Source: Chaetorhynchus papuensis
Lineage: Eukaryota > Chordata > Aves > Passeriformes > Rhipiduridae
Direction: 5' to 3'
Length of the DNA stretch: 64,000 nucleotides
NCBI GenBank assembly: GCA_013396525.1
Contig: VWYX01000391.1
Coordinates: forward strand, 659,345-723,344
Shown here in pieces: positions 20,802 through 35,612 of this stretch. The position numbers and the translations under genes were made by a program. The notes under the pieces are model-generated. The model did not search any database, was not told the DNA's origin, and saw only the letters and a list, made by a program, of their open reading frames with translations. Each line of letters begins with the position of its first letter. The first letter of the stretch is position 1.

Positions 20802-23800
20802 CCCACACAGGCAGCCCTTCTCCTCCTGTCCCAGAGCAGCAGACACAGAACACCCAGTGGAAATCAGCCGTGAGCCACCAAACCCCACGTGCTCCTTGTC
20901 ACTTTTATCAATACGTGTCACAGATGGAATGACAGCACAAAGCTGATGGGAATTGGACACCTGGCTCCCAGCAGCTCTGCTGGTTCCTTAGGGACAGGGA
21001 ACTGTGTCACCCTGCCTGTTTCACCTGGGAAAATGAACTTTGGGATACTTAGTGGTTACGAGCAAGGGACAAAGTGCCTTATTGCCATAAAGGAAGGAAG
21101 GGGTGTTGTCCCTTTATTACGGGGAACAATCCAATGCATAAGAGCTAAATCTGAGAGCCTACATATTTCATGTTCCTAAATCCAAAAGCCTGCACGTTTC
21201 ATGTACCTAAAGCTCACCAGTGACTCTTGAAGCTGTACAAGAACCAGCCTGAATCACAATCAGTGCTGATACTTGCATCAGGAGCTCCAACCCACTTCTG
21301 AGTCTGTTTCTAACATCTCCCAAATAATGACATCAGCTGTGTGGGACATCACTTACGCTTTTCTCAACATCTTGAAATCTCATTTCTATAATGAAATTAT
21401 CAAGAAATGGCACGTCTACTGAGATAGTGCCTCCTTCATCAGCAAAGTGCTGATCAGAATTTTTAATTGATTAAATACTTGCAGTTGACTACTGGGCTTC
21501 AACCCAGCCTTCAGAGATGATACTTGGTTAAAATCAGACGTTCTATACACTTTCAAAATGCAACCAGGTATAATGTTTGCACTGGTGCTGAGAACTCAAA
21601 AGAAACAAATGCCAAAGAAGCAAAAGAAACTAAGCAGTGGCTAGAACAGAAAGGTAGCTAAAATATTCTGTGATGGAGAAAATGGTTGGATTTCTCCGGG
21701 GCAGTTCCATCTCCTGGAGTGATTATCACACATGGACATTCTTTTTATATTGAGTGGTGTTTTTGTATTCTGTGAGGACTTTATTTAACTGACATCTACG
21801 AAAGTAAACTATATCACCACCAACCTGGATACCTGGCTTTGAATTCTGTCTTTCCTTTTCCCAGACCTGTTACAAGAGACTCTGAATGAGGTATGAACTG
21901 GCACAATGAGATGGCACAGCTCACAGAAAGTACCTCTTGAAGAGGTGATGGCATTTCTGCTGTGCCAAATTAAACCCATCATCCCTTCAAAGCTGTACCC
22001 CAAGGAGCAGGTACCTTGCCACTCCAGCAGATGGGCCAGGACTGCACACAGCCAAAAGACATTGCTGTGTGCATTAAATGTTTGTTGAGGGCAAGCTTCC
22101 CAACCTGAGATAATGAATTAGCTATCAAGGATGCTCTATCCATATGCAAAAGGTACCAAGCAGGCCTGTAACAGGTTAGCTTTTAAAAACAAAACCTCAT
22201 AGCGTCTACAAGAAGCAAAGAAGAGGCTACAAAGCCCTGTGAAGACAGTTTTCTAACATCCTCATTCCCCTTACACTGCCAGAAGCCAGGTATATTTCAG
22301 AAACATGGAAAAAGTCCAAAAGCCGAATCCACTTAGTCCAGAGAACAGTGACGTAAAAGCACTCAGTGAATAAATTCGGAGTCACGTGAGAAATACACAA
22401 GACTTTTTTTTTTTTTTTTCTCAAGAGATTTATTTTCACTTTATCTAAGTAGCTGAGCAAAACCGCTTCCTTTCACCAGTGATTTCAGTCCATTTGCACA
22501 AGACATTCTAAAGCAGGAAGATGCAATTACACAAACAAAATGTGAGTGCATTTCAAGGAAAATGCAATTCTCCCATCTACTTATTGGAAGTTAGGGTCAC
22601 ACAGTGATGGCCTGATTTTGCACCCAGACAAAACCAACTGTTTTAACCCATGTAAAGTTCTCCACAAACCAAAGAAGTCTAATACTTCCTCATTTATCAT
22701 GTTAACTTTTTTTTCCCTCCTTTAGGGAGGACTCCAGGTGTTTATTTTCCTCTTCCTTGATTTTCCACTTGTTTGATTCTTCTGATTCTGCCACTTTGAT
22801 TATGGTAACTGTACTGTGTTTAGGAGCCCACATGCAAGACTCATAAGACCATTTCTCTTGTATGGACTTGATGTCTGCATACCTGAGTAGTCTCCAGCTA
22901 CTGAATTGTTCAAAGGATTTGTGACAGTAGGTATAGCTCTATGTGTGCCTAGAAGCATGAGGGAAAAAACCTCAATATATTATTCACAAACAAGGCATCT
23001 ATGTTTTTCCTCAGAATTATCAGGATTCTTCTAATGGAAGTGCTGAGGTTGACTAAATCAGTACAATTTATCAAATGGCAGTGTTACAAACATGAAAGCT
23101 CTCCAGGAACTATATTTAGGCTCAACAAGCATCAGACTGCTATTAGCAAAAGTCGCCAAACCTCATCACAGTGGAAACATTGGTTGCACCCCATTCCAGA
23201 TGTCATTAATGTTTTCTGGAGCCCTGCTGCTGCCAGTCAAGCCAAAGCTATTCTCTGCAGTGGCTCAATCAGCTGACATGATATGGCTGCAGATGTTCCA
23301 AAACAGCTGTTGTTTTAAAAAAGAACTAACTCTGTGAAAACTGCAGATGTTTGTCACCTTAAACAGCTCTTGACTGTAGAGTACGCTCTGTGTTCTTGTG
23401 GTTAGTGACCAGTTATGCTGCATAGGAAATTACCCACCCCAAAAGATAAAAAGCTGCAAGCAAAACAAATTCTAGGTAGTACCAAATTTACCCATCCAGC
23501 CTATTCCATTCTTAGATATAACAGCAAAAGGGACGGCCAAGGAACCAGAAAATACATTTGCTGAACCTTTGGAACTCCCAAATCGCAGTAAAGACCTCAA
23601 GGCAGCTCTCTATACTGCATGATTACTGACTGAAATCTGTGCTCAGCCTTCACTGCTCCTCTCTACAAAACGCCCTGTAGCTGTCAGCTGGCAGGGCTGG
23701 AATCCCCTGTTTGGACTTGAGAACATTCAAGGCTGACCTGCTCAGCATGGTCTCCAAAGTCTCCAATTCCTTTGGTTGCCCTGAACACTTCAGGAGCAGA

Positions 23801-26800
23801 TTTTCCAACCAGGATCTGCAGTCTGACAGCGTTTATGACCAGAAACTCTGATCAGACTGTCCTGCTTGCCCCACGCCACTAGATGTGGAGGAAATCATGG
23901 AACAACCCACATGTGGAAAAGATTACTTGCATTATTAAAAAAAGAAAAAAAAAAAAAAGAGAGAACACACATCAGAGTTGCATCTTTGGCTAGTGGAAAC
24001 CAATGTAATTCCATTAGCTGGGTATTCTACCCTCCAGGAGATCTATAACTCTAAAAACTTTCACCAAATAACACCTCACCACAGACAGTGACGTTGCTCC
24101 CAGATGCCTGTCACTATCTTTCAATAAGAAGGCAGTAAAAAGCAGAAGAGCTGGCAACACTGAGGGACTGAATTTGAAGGAGACTGAATGGGTTTTTTTT
24201 CTTTAAATAAGAAAAAGACTCAAAAAGATTGAGTTCTAACTTCAAAAAATTCTTTTTATTGACAAAAGTTGGAAGATGCGATGTAGCCTGAACTTTATCC
24301 CTCCCCTAGCACTCCATGGGATAGTGGTATTTGCCCAGGTGCTTTCAGGTGTGTGATTTAAGAACCCAGGTTAGGCTCCCTGCTTCACTCTGCACTCAAG
24401 GGGGAAAGGCAGGTGCTCCTGGAGACCAAGTGAGAAGAGCTGAATTATTATCTCTAAAGTGATAGGGGCTCTGGAGACTTCCTTTGCTTTGTCCAGCGTT
24501 CTGAGAGTACAGCTTCCCTGTGCAAGGAGCAGACACCTGGCCTTCCTCCACCTCTTATTCTACATCTCTTGAAGAAAGAAAAACTGACTGGCTGCCCCAA
24601 GAACCCTGCCACTTTCAAGCACTCTGAGGAGCCTCACATGGCCTGCTGATACTGGGATGTTGGAAAGTAACTCACAGCAGTCAGCAAAGGCTCAAAGAAT
24701 ACCTCTACTGCAGCTTTTGCCAAGCCTCATCTGGTATGATATTTGCCTATCTTTTGAAGATGTGCTCTGATATCAATAGCAGAGGGAAAACACAAAATGT
24801 TGTCACTAATCACTACTATTTATTTATAGGCAGTAATTTGAGAAAAGCTGCTAACGTGCAATCATTACACACAATTTGTAGACTTTAGTTTAATTCATGA
24901 AAGATAACAGGATCCAGGAAGGAAGAACTTAGACCACAAATCATTGTCTACAAGAGGTGGAAGAAAAGGTGTCAAGGTACCCTCTCACTTCAAGCAGAAC
25001 AGACAGGCAGATTTCCTCACCACTTTGGCAGAGCACAATGGAAGAATAGAGACAAAAAATGAATTTGAGTTTCTCTGTAAGGTTAAAGGTACAAAAGTTC
25101 ATGAAAACAGCATTTTAACTTTGATGGTGGATGAAACAGAGTTTGGCTGAAAGGCTCCCAATAATTCAGATTGCTGGCCACCTGTCTATAACCCATTTTA
25201 GACTTAGCACATTTTTCCCAGTCCTTTTGGTCACGTTGGTCAGGCAGAACAGGTTTGAATACTGGCAATATTTTCCTCTCAATGAAGACACAGCAGAATT
25301 CATGTTGGACATCAGCCAGAGAAATTAGCAGGATGAGGTACTAGTGTTTTGTGAAATGAAGACAAGAGGTATCTTATTTCCCTCCAAGACTATTGCATAT
25401 CAGTCTAAAAACTTACAGAATTAGGGCTTAGCAGTAGAGCAATCCAAATGAAACACATGATGCAGCTGGTTTTGTGATTTCACTTCTTGGCCAGAAGCTT
25501 TTTTTTGTAAAATCAGCCATTTCTTGATAATTAAAAATCTTCAGCCAGTCATAGCAACAGATTAGATAATCCAGGTGCTTGACATTCCTGCAGGACTTCT
25601 TCTAAACCTTAGGAAAATACAATAAACTAACACTTTTTTTTCTACCAGAACCCATTGTAGATCTGTCTTCCAAAAGGAACTTACTATTACTGGAGCTTAG
25701 GTTTGTCAGCAGCTGCATATTAAAAAATGCCTGTATTAGAGACAAAAATATTTTCCATCTCTTATTCCCATCTGCACTGAAAGTGGAGGCTCTGCCAGTG
25801 GAGCAGAAGTCAGTGATTGGATGTGGTCTCCCCAGGCTTTGTGGCTAGACCAGGGGAATGCACAAGCTGTTCTGACAAGTTCCATGCTGAAAGAAGGATT
25901 TAGCTTCTCTATATTAGGTATTTTACTGGCAGACAGAGGTGACAGGTAATGAGCTGTCCTCTCTTTCTGATACTTTCCTGATTTAAGCTTTTCACACGAA
26001 GGAGCCAACGGACGTGTTGTGTGTATTCCCTGTGCTCATCCATGTCAGGTAGAAACATACACTCTGAACCAAAATGAATTTTTCTTGAAAAATAAAGAAA
26101 CATTTCCTAGGAACCTGAAGGTTCCACGGTCCTGTCTATGCATCTCTTTTTTCACTCCCCTTTTTCCTCTTCCTTTCTTTTCTAGCCCACTCCCCCTCTT
26201 TTTTTGCCTCACCCCGTTTGCCCTTGTGTTGGCATGAACAGGTTTAAGAAGGAAGAGCTCACTTGCATCCTTACAGCAAACCAGCCAGAATCAGACACTG
26301 TTGCAGCAGCAACACAAATCCTCAGGAGCCAAAATGAGAGCAGCTCAGTCACCCAGAGCACACTGACCACAGCCAGCAGTGACTGAGGGTCTGTGGCAGA
26401 TGCAGCACTGGGGTAGGCAGCAGGTCTGGGGTGGAAGGAGCCCACACACTCCCACGAGAAGAAAATGTTACCAAAAGGGTTCAAATGCTCACTCTGGTGA
26501 CAACAGCCCCTGTCAGTCTTGCACCCTCCCCACCCACATCCTCAGTTTGCTCCCAAAAGCACTTCTGCCAAAACACTCTTGAGTACATACAATCTGCACC
26601 TCTTCCTGTCACAAAACTGGGCTTCAAAAATGAAACATATTCAATCCTGCTTCAAGAATTAAAACCCTTCCAGTGGGCTTCCTTCATTTTTGTTTGCCTT
26701 TATACTACCATGCACACTGCTGAGCTGTCTGCAATGTAATAAGGGGAAATTAACCCTAAATAGGCCGTCAGGTTCTCACATCTTTAACAGAAAATGTGTA

Positions 26801-27719
26801 TTGCTTAAAGCCAAAGAGAGCTGGGGGGCAGGGAGGAAGCAAAGACTGACACACCTACTCTGAAAAATCCTTTGCTTCCTTTTACTTACCTGCCAGAGCT
26901 AAACTGTTGGGGTTTTGTGTTTCCTATTGTATTTGATGACTTCCCTAACACCTAGAGCACTCAAAGGAATGCAGCTCAGGGCTGTTTTCAGGTGTTATTT
27001 ATGTTACCAGCTATTCTAGGGAAATCAGAGGAGCGTGAGGCCCTGAACTCAGGACTTGCAAGGTAAGAAATTTTCAGTTCTCTCTCAAATAACAGTAACC
27101 TCAAAGGACTTAGAGCTCTATTGTTCAAGTCAGTGGGAGATTTGACACTGAATTTTTTGAGAACATGCCAAGGTCCTAGGAAGTAGTTAATTAACATCTC
27201 TCCAGGAAATCTGAAAATTTCCTTTCTCATGAATTTTAACAGAAGTTTTTTGAATGATTCTCGGATTTCATGTCTGCATATAGAGTACTCTCCAGTCTTT
27301 GGCAAGACTAGATCTCTCTCCACTGCCATTGCTTTTCTTTTTTGGCCAGATATTTGTCTTTGTAAGCCTGGGAGAAATGTGTTTAGGAGTAAATATTGTG
27401 AGAGTAGCAAATTCTCTGAAGAGAAAGTTTCACTGAATAACTCGAAACAGCATTTTTTTACTGTAGCTTTGTTTTCATAAATTAAGAATTAGGGCTTAGA
27501 AACCTGAATCGGAAGTGTTTGAACTCAGATTTTCCCACCTCTCTCTCAGTCCCAGGCAATATTCTCTTGGTTTATGTTTTCTTTGGGTAAAACACTGGCC
27601 CCACTGAACTCAGCAGGAGCACTGCCATTGATTTCAGCAAGGCCAGCACTTCCTTTCCAGTCTCTTGGAAGCTTCTGTGGGGTGCATGCAAGCTCGCCTC
27701 GAACAGCAATTATCTGTAC
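20802..27719. other. Intron-like stretch without supported genes
   Basis: No phase-compatible exon was found. A plus-strand micro-segment at about 21865-21890 has a good acceptor (CTTTCCTTTTCCCAG) and donor (GAG|GTATGA) but no partners. There is a T run near 22405-22421 and an A run near 23940-23958. Open frames of 140 and 91 codons at 26988-27410 and 25736-26008 (minus) lack paired splice sites. Confidence 0.4.
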
Positions 27720-27862
27720 TTCTCTCTTTCTGTAAATCATGGTGAATTCCCAGCAGTACTGAAACGACAAATGTGTTTCTGCTTTGTGTCTCTCTTTAAG
27801 CTGTATGAAGACCCCAATAAATAACCGACTGATACAGTGTTGCAGGAAACTCTCATGAACTT
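27720..27862 (-). CDS. Candidate exon of the unidentified gene
   Basis: The segment is 143 bp, two leading bases and 47 codons, ending in phase 0. The acceptor is pyrimidine-rich (CTTCCATTTCATCAG). The donor is GAGAA|GTACAG, and the frame stays open well beyond it. The peptide has hydrophobic and aromatic content (HESFLQHCISRLFIGVFIQL, then FQYCWEFTMIYRKRE). The surrounding open frame is 120 codons long, which can occur by chance in this DNA, so support is modest. Confidence 0.28.
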
Positions 27863-30800
27863 CTGATGAAATGGAAGACATGCCTTTAAACAGCACTAAA
27901 CAAACCATCGAGTCCTTCCAGCAGCCACATCAACCTGAAAACAGCTTTTTTTTCCAGACCACCTGAGAAATAGATGGATTTTCCTTCTCTCCCATGGTCA
28001 GCAACGGCTTTTTAAAGGCTCAGACCTGGGTCAGAGGCTCCAAGGCCACTGAGCAGATGCAGCCACACCAGAGACTTTGGCAGGGAGGCTGCACACACAC
28101 AACCCCGTGGAACCAGCCTCCACTTCCAGGGAACTAAAAGCCTGTTTTACTGATGGAACCCAGAAAATAGAAAAGCCTGAGACTGAAATAGACCAAATTG
28201 TGGATATGGCTGGTTCAGCACTGCTCACCAGGCACAGAGTTGATGTTGTTACAATCTACCACAAGGGTGACTCACAGTGGAAAATATTTGCTTTATCCCA
28301 CTGTCCAAAGCATCAGGATAGTTGTGTCACATCTCACTTATCTAGCAGGAAAAAAAAGCCTACAATGGCTTTTGTTCAGTTCTGGTACCTACTGTGTCAC
28401 CATCCAAAAACACCTTTACCAGAAGCCACACTTAACTCAGTCACCCCAAAAACTGGGTAAACACTGAGCTTCCAATATCATTTGTCTCATCCTCAGCCAC
28501 AGTGACCTTCTATTCACACCGCCAAATTATAGTGGTTTTGTAGCAAGTGATTTCTCCCCACTGAAAAGGGGAGTACACAGCCCCTTATTCTTACAAGCAA
28601 TTACCTTATTCAGTGGCATTTTCATAGGGCTCAGTGCATTTAGCGACTAAAAATTCAGCAGTATAAAAAAAAGAAAAGATGTTGAAATTAAGAGTATTAT
28701 TTTGCAACTTTTCTCTGTCTGTTCACACTGCTCATCAGGCCTGATGCTTCAGTCATAAAATTTACAGTTTGGGGTGATCTCTGAACTGTCAGGTTCAATT
28801 TAGTTCCTGCTTCTTGAAAGGAGAGCAGATACAAAAGATGCAAGAGGATGTTGTTAACGCTTGTGAAGACTTCTCCTCTCCAAGTACGGCTTACTGAATC
28901 CAAGGAGACTACAGCAGGTGTGCAAAATCCAACTTGTGTTTTACATCTAACTCTGTGCAGTGACTGAGTCTTAGGTCAAATGATCCCATGAGAGATTGGT
29001 GGGAATTTTGCCCCAGAAGTTTACTCACTGAGCATCCTATTGGGCAAACAGACTGGCAAGAAAGTAAGGGTAATACAACAAATTTCTTTTCCATGGTGGA
29101 GCTCAGTACGTATTTACATCATTCATTCCCTACTCAAGAAGAATATATTCAGATGCCTTCACAGGAAAAAATGCTTCTCCTTGAATTTTCCAAAAGGACT
29201 AGGTACTGACCTCCTCCTAGGAGCAACAGGAAGGAACCTAATCACTACCTTAATCCTTCTGAAATCAGCCTAAATCAGAAATAAGTCTGAGTTAACCAAA
29301 ATAGTACAGTAATTATTTTGCAACATTTCCTGTCATAAAGTCCTCGACAAAATGACTTTCCTTACCTAGTCACTAGCTGTTCCCTAGAGTTATTCCTTCT
29401 TCTAAATAACCTTTTTAAATATTTGAGAGAATTTGTCTCTCTCAAACATGGAACAATACAAGAAGTTTGCAAATCCTAAAGCAACAGGCTCCCACATAGG
29501 TATTTTGAGGTTGCTTTTGAACACCATTCAATAGCAAGAGTCAGAAGTAGCATGAAGAAATTGTGCTGTCACTGCAAGAGACATCTGAAATAGCCCTTCA
29601 AGTCTCACTGTCTTGGATTTATTTTTATGCAGTCCTATCTAGAACAAAGGTGTATATGTATAATTCCACCTATTTAATATATGACACTTTTTCTACCAAA
29701 TTCATGCTCCAAGATATTCACAAGCTGAAGCTTCCTTACAAGGACCACACTGAAATACCTACTGATTCAATAAAAGTATGCCTGGCTTACATACTGCAAG
29801 TTTAATTGAAACCACAGAAGTCAGTCATTCAGCTATTCCATGGACCAGTGCAGAAATATGATGCTTATTTTGTTGTGAGCTTTCTAACATTAGCTGATTA
29901 AAAATTTGGGTTCAGCTATGTGTATTCAATTACCTGACTGAAATCTAGTTGAAGCCAATGGAATTTAATGAATTTCATATTTGTTTTTTCATTCCACATA
30001 CAGCACCTGCATCTTCAATCTTTTCTGTGTTAATTCAACATCTAGAGAGGTTAGACATCTGCTGGGAAGCAGAAGTTCATAATGCTCTGGCATAAAAGAT
30101 CAACATTTGAACAATGACATTTAGTTTTAGAAACACAGAGAATCAGAAAGGTTTTTCTGCCCCTTTGGAAAATATTTTACCCGCTTAAATAATTTCTACA
30201 GTAACAAGATCGACTGGTCTGAAACTCAGTCACAAAGTTGAAAACCAGACTTTTTTGTCAATAACCCAACAGACAAAAAATTAAAAAGAATACATAATTT
30301 TCAGGCAAAGAAAAAAAAAGGTCCTGCTCCTCTTTTATGGCAGAGGAACAATATTCTCTAGGTGAAGAAAGTTCCTGGTCTTTGTACCAAGAGCAAGACA
30401 AGTGAATTTGACACTATCAACTTCAGAACCATAATGACAGAGAATGTTAAATCCAAGTTATGATTTAGGCATAAAAATTTGCAGAGATAGATGGGATTCA
30501 AGCAGAATTACAGCTGCAAGAGATTTCCCGATATTTTACTCCTACTCCAAAAAAGTATCTTTATAAAACATCCACTTCTCCTGTATCACACAGGCACTTC
30601 TACCACCCAGGCAAAGGGTGCAGAAGAAGAGGATGTCCAGATCTCTCTCCCCCACCCACACGTATTTTCTGTGAGTTTCTAGTTCTTGTCTACATTATAC
30701 TGTGAAGAAAAAAACGTGAGATGCCCACAAGCTCAAATTCTGAAATACAGCCTTTGAAATACCCTAGGAAAATTATCATTTTAGTGTTCATATATTCCAA

Positions 30801-32436
30801 AGCTCCAATTTCCAAATATCATTTAACTTCCAAGCGCTAGTAGTGGCTGTGGGAGAAGTTCATTAGTATTGCAAAGTGGTTATTTTTTCTGAAAAGCCAT
30901 GAAAAATGGCACAGCCTTATGATACATACATGTGCTATGTGAATACATGCTTTTTCACGAGTTTGAAGTAGCATACACTGAAGTGTCATGGAATACAATA
31001 TTCCTTAGCACTGACTGTGAACATCATATAACAGCTTTTCAAAATCTGTCTGGGCAAAACACTGGAGAATTAACTGCAGAAAACAATCCTGCTTTGGCAC
31101 ACGTGTTCAAATGATCCTCCACAGTGCCTTTCCATCTGTAATTTCTAGGATTTTGCAACTGTTTAGGGATTCTAGATTCATAAATTCCTAGGCCAAATTG
31201 GCAACAGGCTGCAACAATTTCCCACCCTTAAATCAACTGCAGACCACAGACCCCCCCACCTTGGAAAAGTACAGAGGAATTAGTGAGAGCTAAACCTAGG
31301 AGAGGATAAGGTGCAGAGCCCAGGTCCTCAGTACCTCCCACACCCCTCCAGTGATGTCAGCACAGGAGCGTGGGGTGTGACAGCACAGTTTGGGTTCAGC
31401 GTGTCAGCCACTGCTCCAACACAAATGGTTTGGCTTTCCAAGGACAAAAGCAGCTTACAAAGAAGGGAAGTGGTGTTTCTGCAATATAAACTCAGACACT
31501 GTTCTTGTGCTGCACTCATACATTAACTGAGCATTATTAATGAAATACTTATCTAACATAACTGAAGGATTTGGTTTGCTTTATGACAACTTTTATGCCA
31601 ATAAAAGCTCTGCTTTCAGAGGTACAAAGGAAATTAAGACATTCAACAGAACTCATTATGGAATTATGATCACCCTCGAGGTTAACTCTTTGCTGTGTGG
31701 ACTTCTGCTCACCTCACGAAAGGGGTGTTAGAAAGGACAACTCAGCCCCTTTATGCAGAAGGTTTTCCCCAGCCCTAATGCCCAAGAGGGGGTAGTTTAA
31801 CACTGCCTGCAGGTTACAGGGGATTGTCACATTCCTTATTTGGCCTATTCACTCTCCAAAACAATCTCCTCACAACAGGTCCCACATTAACACACGCTGC
31901 ATGGCAGGGGCAAAGAGCACATCTGTGAGGTCCGCAGTTGCAGAAGGCTCTCCCCAAATCCCCCACTCAGGGCTTTGTATGTAACTCCACTCACATTAAT
32001 ATTACTTCATGAGCAGAAACTTCACCCCCAAGTACTTTATTCAATCTCCTCAGGGCTTCATTACTGAGGTCTAGAGCATATGTCATCAATTATATCGGAG
32101 CAAGCAAGCACAGACCACAACAACCTTCAAGTAACTGCACTTCACTCTGGCCTGCACAGTGGCCTCTGCAACAAGGGTAAGCAAAGCCTGAACCAGGTTT
32201 TAGAGGGCCTTTGAACTAGGAAGGGGAAGAACTATCAGTTTCAGTAATCACTAAAGATGTTTGGTTCATTTTGGCTTAAATATATTTCACACACTGTCCC
32301 TCTTCGGTCTAGCTACATAATAAAAAATGTAAGACTATAGGAGCTGAGAGACCAAATCAGTCCAAAACACAGTGGATGCCCACAAAACAGTGCAGAAAAA
32401 GGGAAAACATGCATTGAAATGTCCACTAACACTCAC
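27863..32436. other. Intron-like stretch without supported genes
   Basis: I see only AT-rich DNA with short homopolymers and chance open frames of 60 to 130 codons. No repeat family was recognised. Confidence 0.4.
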
Positions 32437-32563
32437 AGAGATTTGTGCAGTAAGACTCTCCTGTCTGAGGCACTTTCTTCGCATTTGGTTTTTCTTGAGT
32501 GATTTTTCTTTCATGAATGACGTGAATCTCCTTTTTAAAGCGTGTAAGTTTTTTTCACTTAAT
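32437..32563 (-). CDS. Candidate exon, basic helical segment of the unidentified gene
   Basis: The segment is 127 bp, one leading base and 42 codons, ending in phase 0. The donor is strong (CTCT|GTGAGTG). The acceptor (CTTCCCTACTGAAAG) is acceptable. The peptide is markedly basic and helix-forming (LSEKNLHALKRRFTSFMKEK, then SLKKNQMRRKCLRQESL). Such a stretch could be a nuclear localisation or nucleic-acid-binding segment, but that is inference. Its phase does not join the 35.6-kb exon directly. Confidence 0.42.
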
Positions 32564-34259
32564 CTTTCAGTAGGGAAGGCCACAGTTTAACATCACATTA
32601 TGGGAATAACTCACGCTGTTTGCTTTGAACTTCTCACTTCTGTTATATAAGTTCCTGTTAGCATCAGCTACTCAATTTAAGTCACAGCACAGAAAGTGAT
32701 CTATTCCGGCATACTGAAGTTACAGAAAAGTGACTTCTGTTCCTTAGTTAAAGAAGAAAAACCAAAACAAAACCATACATACAAATTAGGGTGCCTACAC
32801 AAAATCAAACAGGCAGGAGGTACTTGTGATATGGAAAACCACTGTATGGAAATAAAATTAAATGATATGACACAGTACAGCACATGTCCTTGGCACATGG
32901 GTGTAGGCAGTAAAACACCAGACTGTAAAGGGTGCAGACAAGTTATTTCCTTTCCCTACAACATTTTGATGCCATAAAATAAAATGAAAGGTGCTTTGCC
33001 ATTGCTATAAATACCAAGGAGAGAAACAAACAATAGGATTAGCATAAGAATCATCTTTAGAACTAATGCATCACTTAAGCACATCTGTAGTATTCTGTAT
33101 GTCAAACATTAAGAGGGAACAGAATTTGAATCAAACTGAAATCTGTCAAGATGATAAAAGAAACTGTCTCAAGAGAGTCCAGAGTTTGTTGCTTAAAATG
33201 GTGACATTAAGGTGTCCAACACATTTCTCCATCAGATCTTAGTGTTTTTCCTGGAACTTAAATAAAAAAGCCTGAGACAGTGAACAAAATTAGAACATAA
33301 CCAGAAGCTGTAAATGCAGGATCTCTTAGCCAGCCCACCATACAATGCAGCCCACCTCATAAACCATAGTTCAATAATACTTCTGTATATGGTGATATGG
33401 GTTATTGGTCATGGGGTATTAACACAATGATGCCTGCAAATGGGAATTTTACGATCTCTTAAAATGCACTTGTCACTTCGCTTGGTCCAATTCATTGTTC
33501 CTTGCTGTTATGGATAATTATGGGTACTGTCTTATATTAGGCAAAATTACAATTGATGTGAGCAGGGATTTTGATCAAAATGAGCCTGTTCTGTTGTTCT
33601 GTTTTACTTCATATAAACTGATGCTAGAATTATTTAAAAGGGAAAAGCAGCCCAAAAAACAAACAAACAGAAAAACTAAACACCTGTTCCCATTCCTGGT
33701 CCCAAAGCATTCACATCAGCAGCAATGTTTTCAATCACTGTCAGGAAGTTTTGGGTTGAGCCCTTATACCTTCACCTGCTACTGAGCAACACTCAGAGAC
33801 ACAAGTAAAGGAGCCAATCTTTTATTCAAGGATGTTCTCCTGAACTCTGAGCTCACTACTTACTTAAGATATCTGCTGGTATGAAGTGATTACACAAATA
33901 CTGCGAGATTGCAATAGCCTGCACCAGCCCGAGCTTGAGCCTGGGTGTTCTAATACTTCATGTTCAGTGTGGAAAGCTTTGGTTGGTTCCAACCTGCCAT
34001 TAGATTTGGCTTTGTTGAAAGGACTTGTCCCCTACCGTCCCACCCCCTTTGTAACCCAAGCACCATTTGCTGGAGGGAGCAGGAGGATGAATGTATTTAC
34101 TTACACTCCCTCAAAAGTTATCTTCTAGAATCTGGTTTTTATGTGGCTTGGTAGTCTTCCAAGTGCAAAGGATTAAATCACCAGGAAGTGCTATCTTCCC
34201 GTTTTCAATTCCCGTTCAAAATGTGTTATTTTGTGATGCCATCGGATATCAGTAGTGAT

Positions 34260-34540
34260 GCTTGGCAACATTACATATTGCTGTTTAATTGCCTTAAAAA
34301 CTATTTCCCTGGTAGTATCGTTAATAATACCAAGTCTAAATTGGATTAAGCACTACACTGCTATAAAGTTAATTCACTGTGATACTAATGAAATGTCATG
34401 TGAGGCTTCCTGTAAATCCAGCTAAACAGTCACTGCCAAGGATCATTAAATCAATGGCACATTCAGCTATTCTGCTTAGAAAGTATTGTTCTAATTGCTA
34501 GCAGGTGATTTTCATTAATGCAAGCATCTTCAATTTTACT
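34260..34540. promoter_or_regulatory. Possible conserved non-coding element
   Basis: This block has repeated homeodomain-type cores (TTAATT, GTTAATAATAC, GATTAAGC, CTAATGA, CATTAATG) with little simple sequence and no repeat signature. It resembles enhancers of the ultraconserved type. This is pattern recognition only. Confidence 0.22.
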
Positions 34541-35612
34541 GACTTTTTAGGTCTGATGGCAATGGAGCCTTTTGTAGTTCAGTAATGACAATACTTTGCC
34601 TTTTCTAGGAAAGGAATGACGATCACTTGAGAAAGTGGTTGAACAGGAATGGCAAAATTTCGGTCAGAATATTCTACTGCGTATTTATGAAGCACCCAAG
34701 TAAAAGACCTTCTCTAATGCTCAGGCAAGCCAGGAGGCTTTGGCATGAACGCCATCTGAAGCAATCTGAAACGTTACATACCTGCAGCTCCTGCAGGAGA
34801 TTTCCCACTGGACAGCCAAGTTTGAAACCCCTCAGCCTTCACCTCTCTGCATGATCTTACTCAGGTAGAAAACAGCAATAACACTTCCCTGCCTTTGTGA
34901 AATATTTCTAATTCACTGGGGGAAGGAGCGCAGCTGACACTGGAAGTTCTGGGCTCAAACACTGCTAAAAATGTTTGCTGAGTGGTTAAAAGTGAGCCAT
35001 GATCTTGACCTGCATATCACATTGTTTTAAGTTTATTGTTCATATTCTCAGACGGGACTATCTTTAAATTTAGTTTTGTCCCTGATTCTCATTGGGTTTT
35101 TGCTGCTTTCTCTCTTATTTTTCCAAAATTACAAGCATGTCAAAAACAGCCTTTCCAGAGTATCCTTTGGCTCTGAGCTTTGTTCATAGCAACAATTCAG
35201 AATCTGAAGATGTTGGCTCCAATCTTAAACAGATTCTCAGACTGCAAACTGGGGCAGGGGTGAGAAGGAAAACTGCTTACTTCAACAGAGAGAAAAGGTA
35301 AACAGGAATGCCCAGAGGAGCTCGAGACACACACACCCCCACACACCAGCTGTTACACTTTCCAGATATATAAGGTAAGGGATGATACAGAGCAATTTAC
35401 TGTGCAGAGGATAAGTGGGGAAAGGAGGTGTAAAGACAAAGGTGAAGCCATTTTGCCCATCTCTGAGACTGCTGGAAGTTACACAACAACTCCCACTGCT
35501 GAAGCTGCCTCTCAGCAGCCTCTCCTCACCTTCATAGCAGGCACAGGCTGATGCACTTAAAGGGGCTCTTGGCAGAGGAACCTTGCAGCTGTCGTGAGAA
35601 GATTGTGCACAC

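Noticed and set aside
26988..27410. Minus-strand 140-codon open frame
   Set aside because: Open frames of this length are expected by chance in 64 kb of six-frame AT-rich DNA. No paired splice sites or phase partners.
28077..28460. Plus-strand 127-codon open frame
   Set aside because: An overlapping second plus-strand frame is equally open. No splice context and no recognisable domain.
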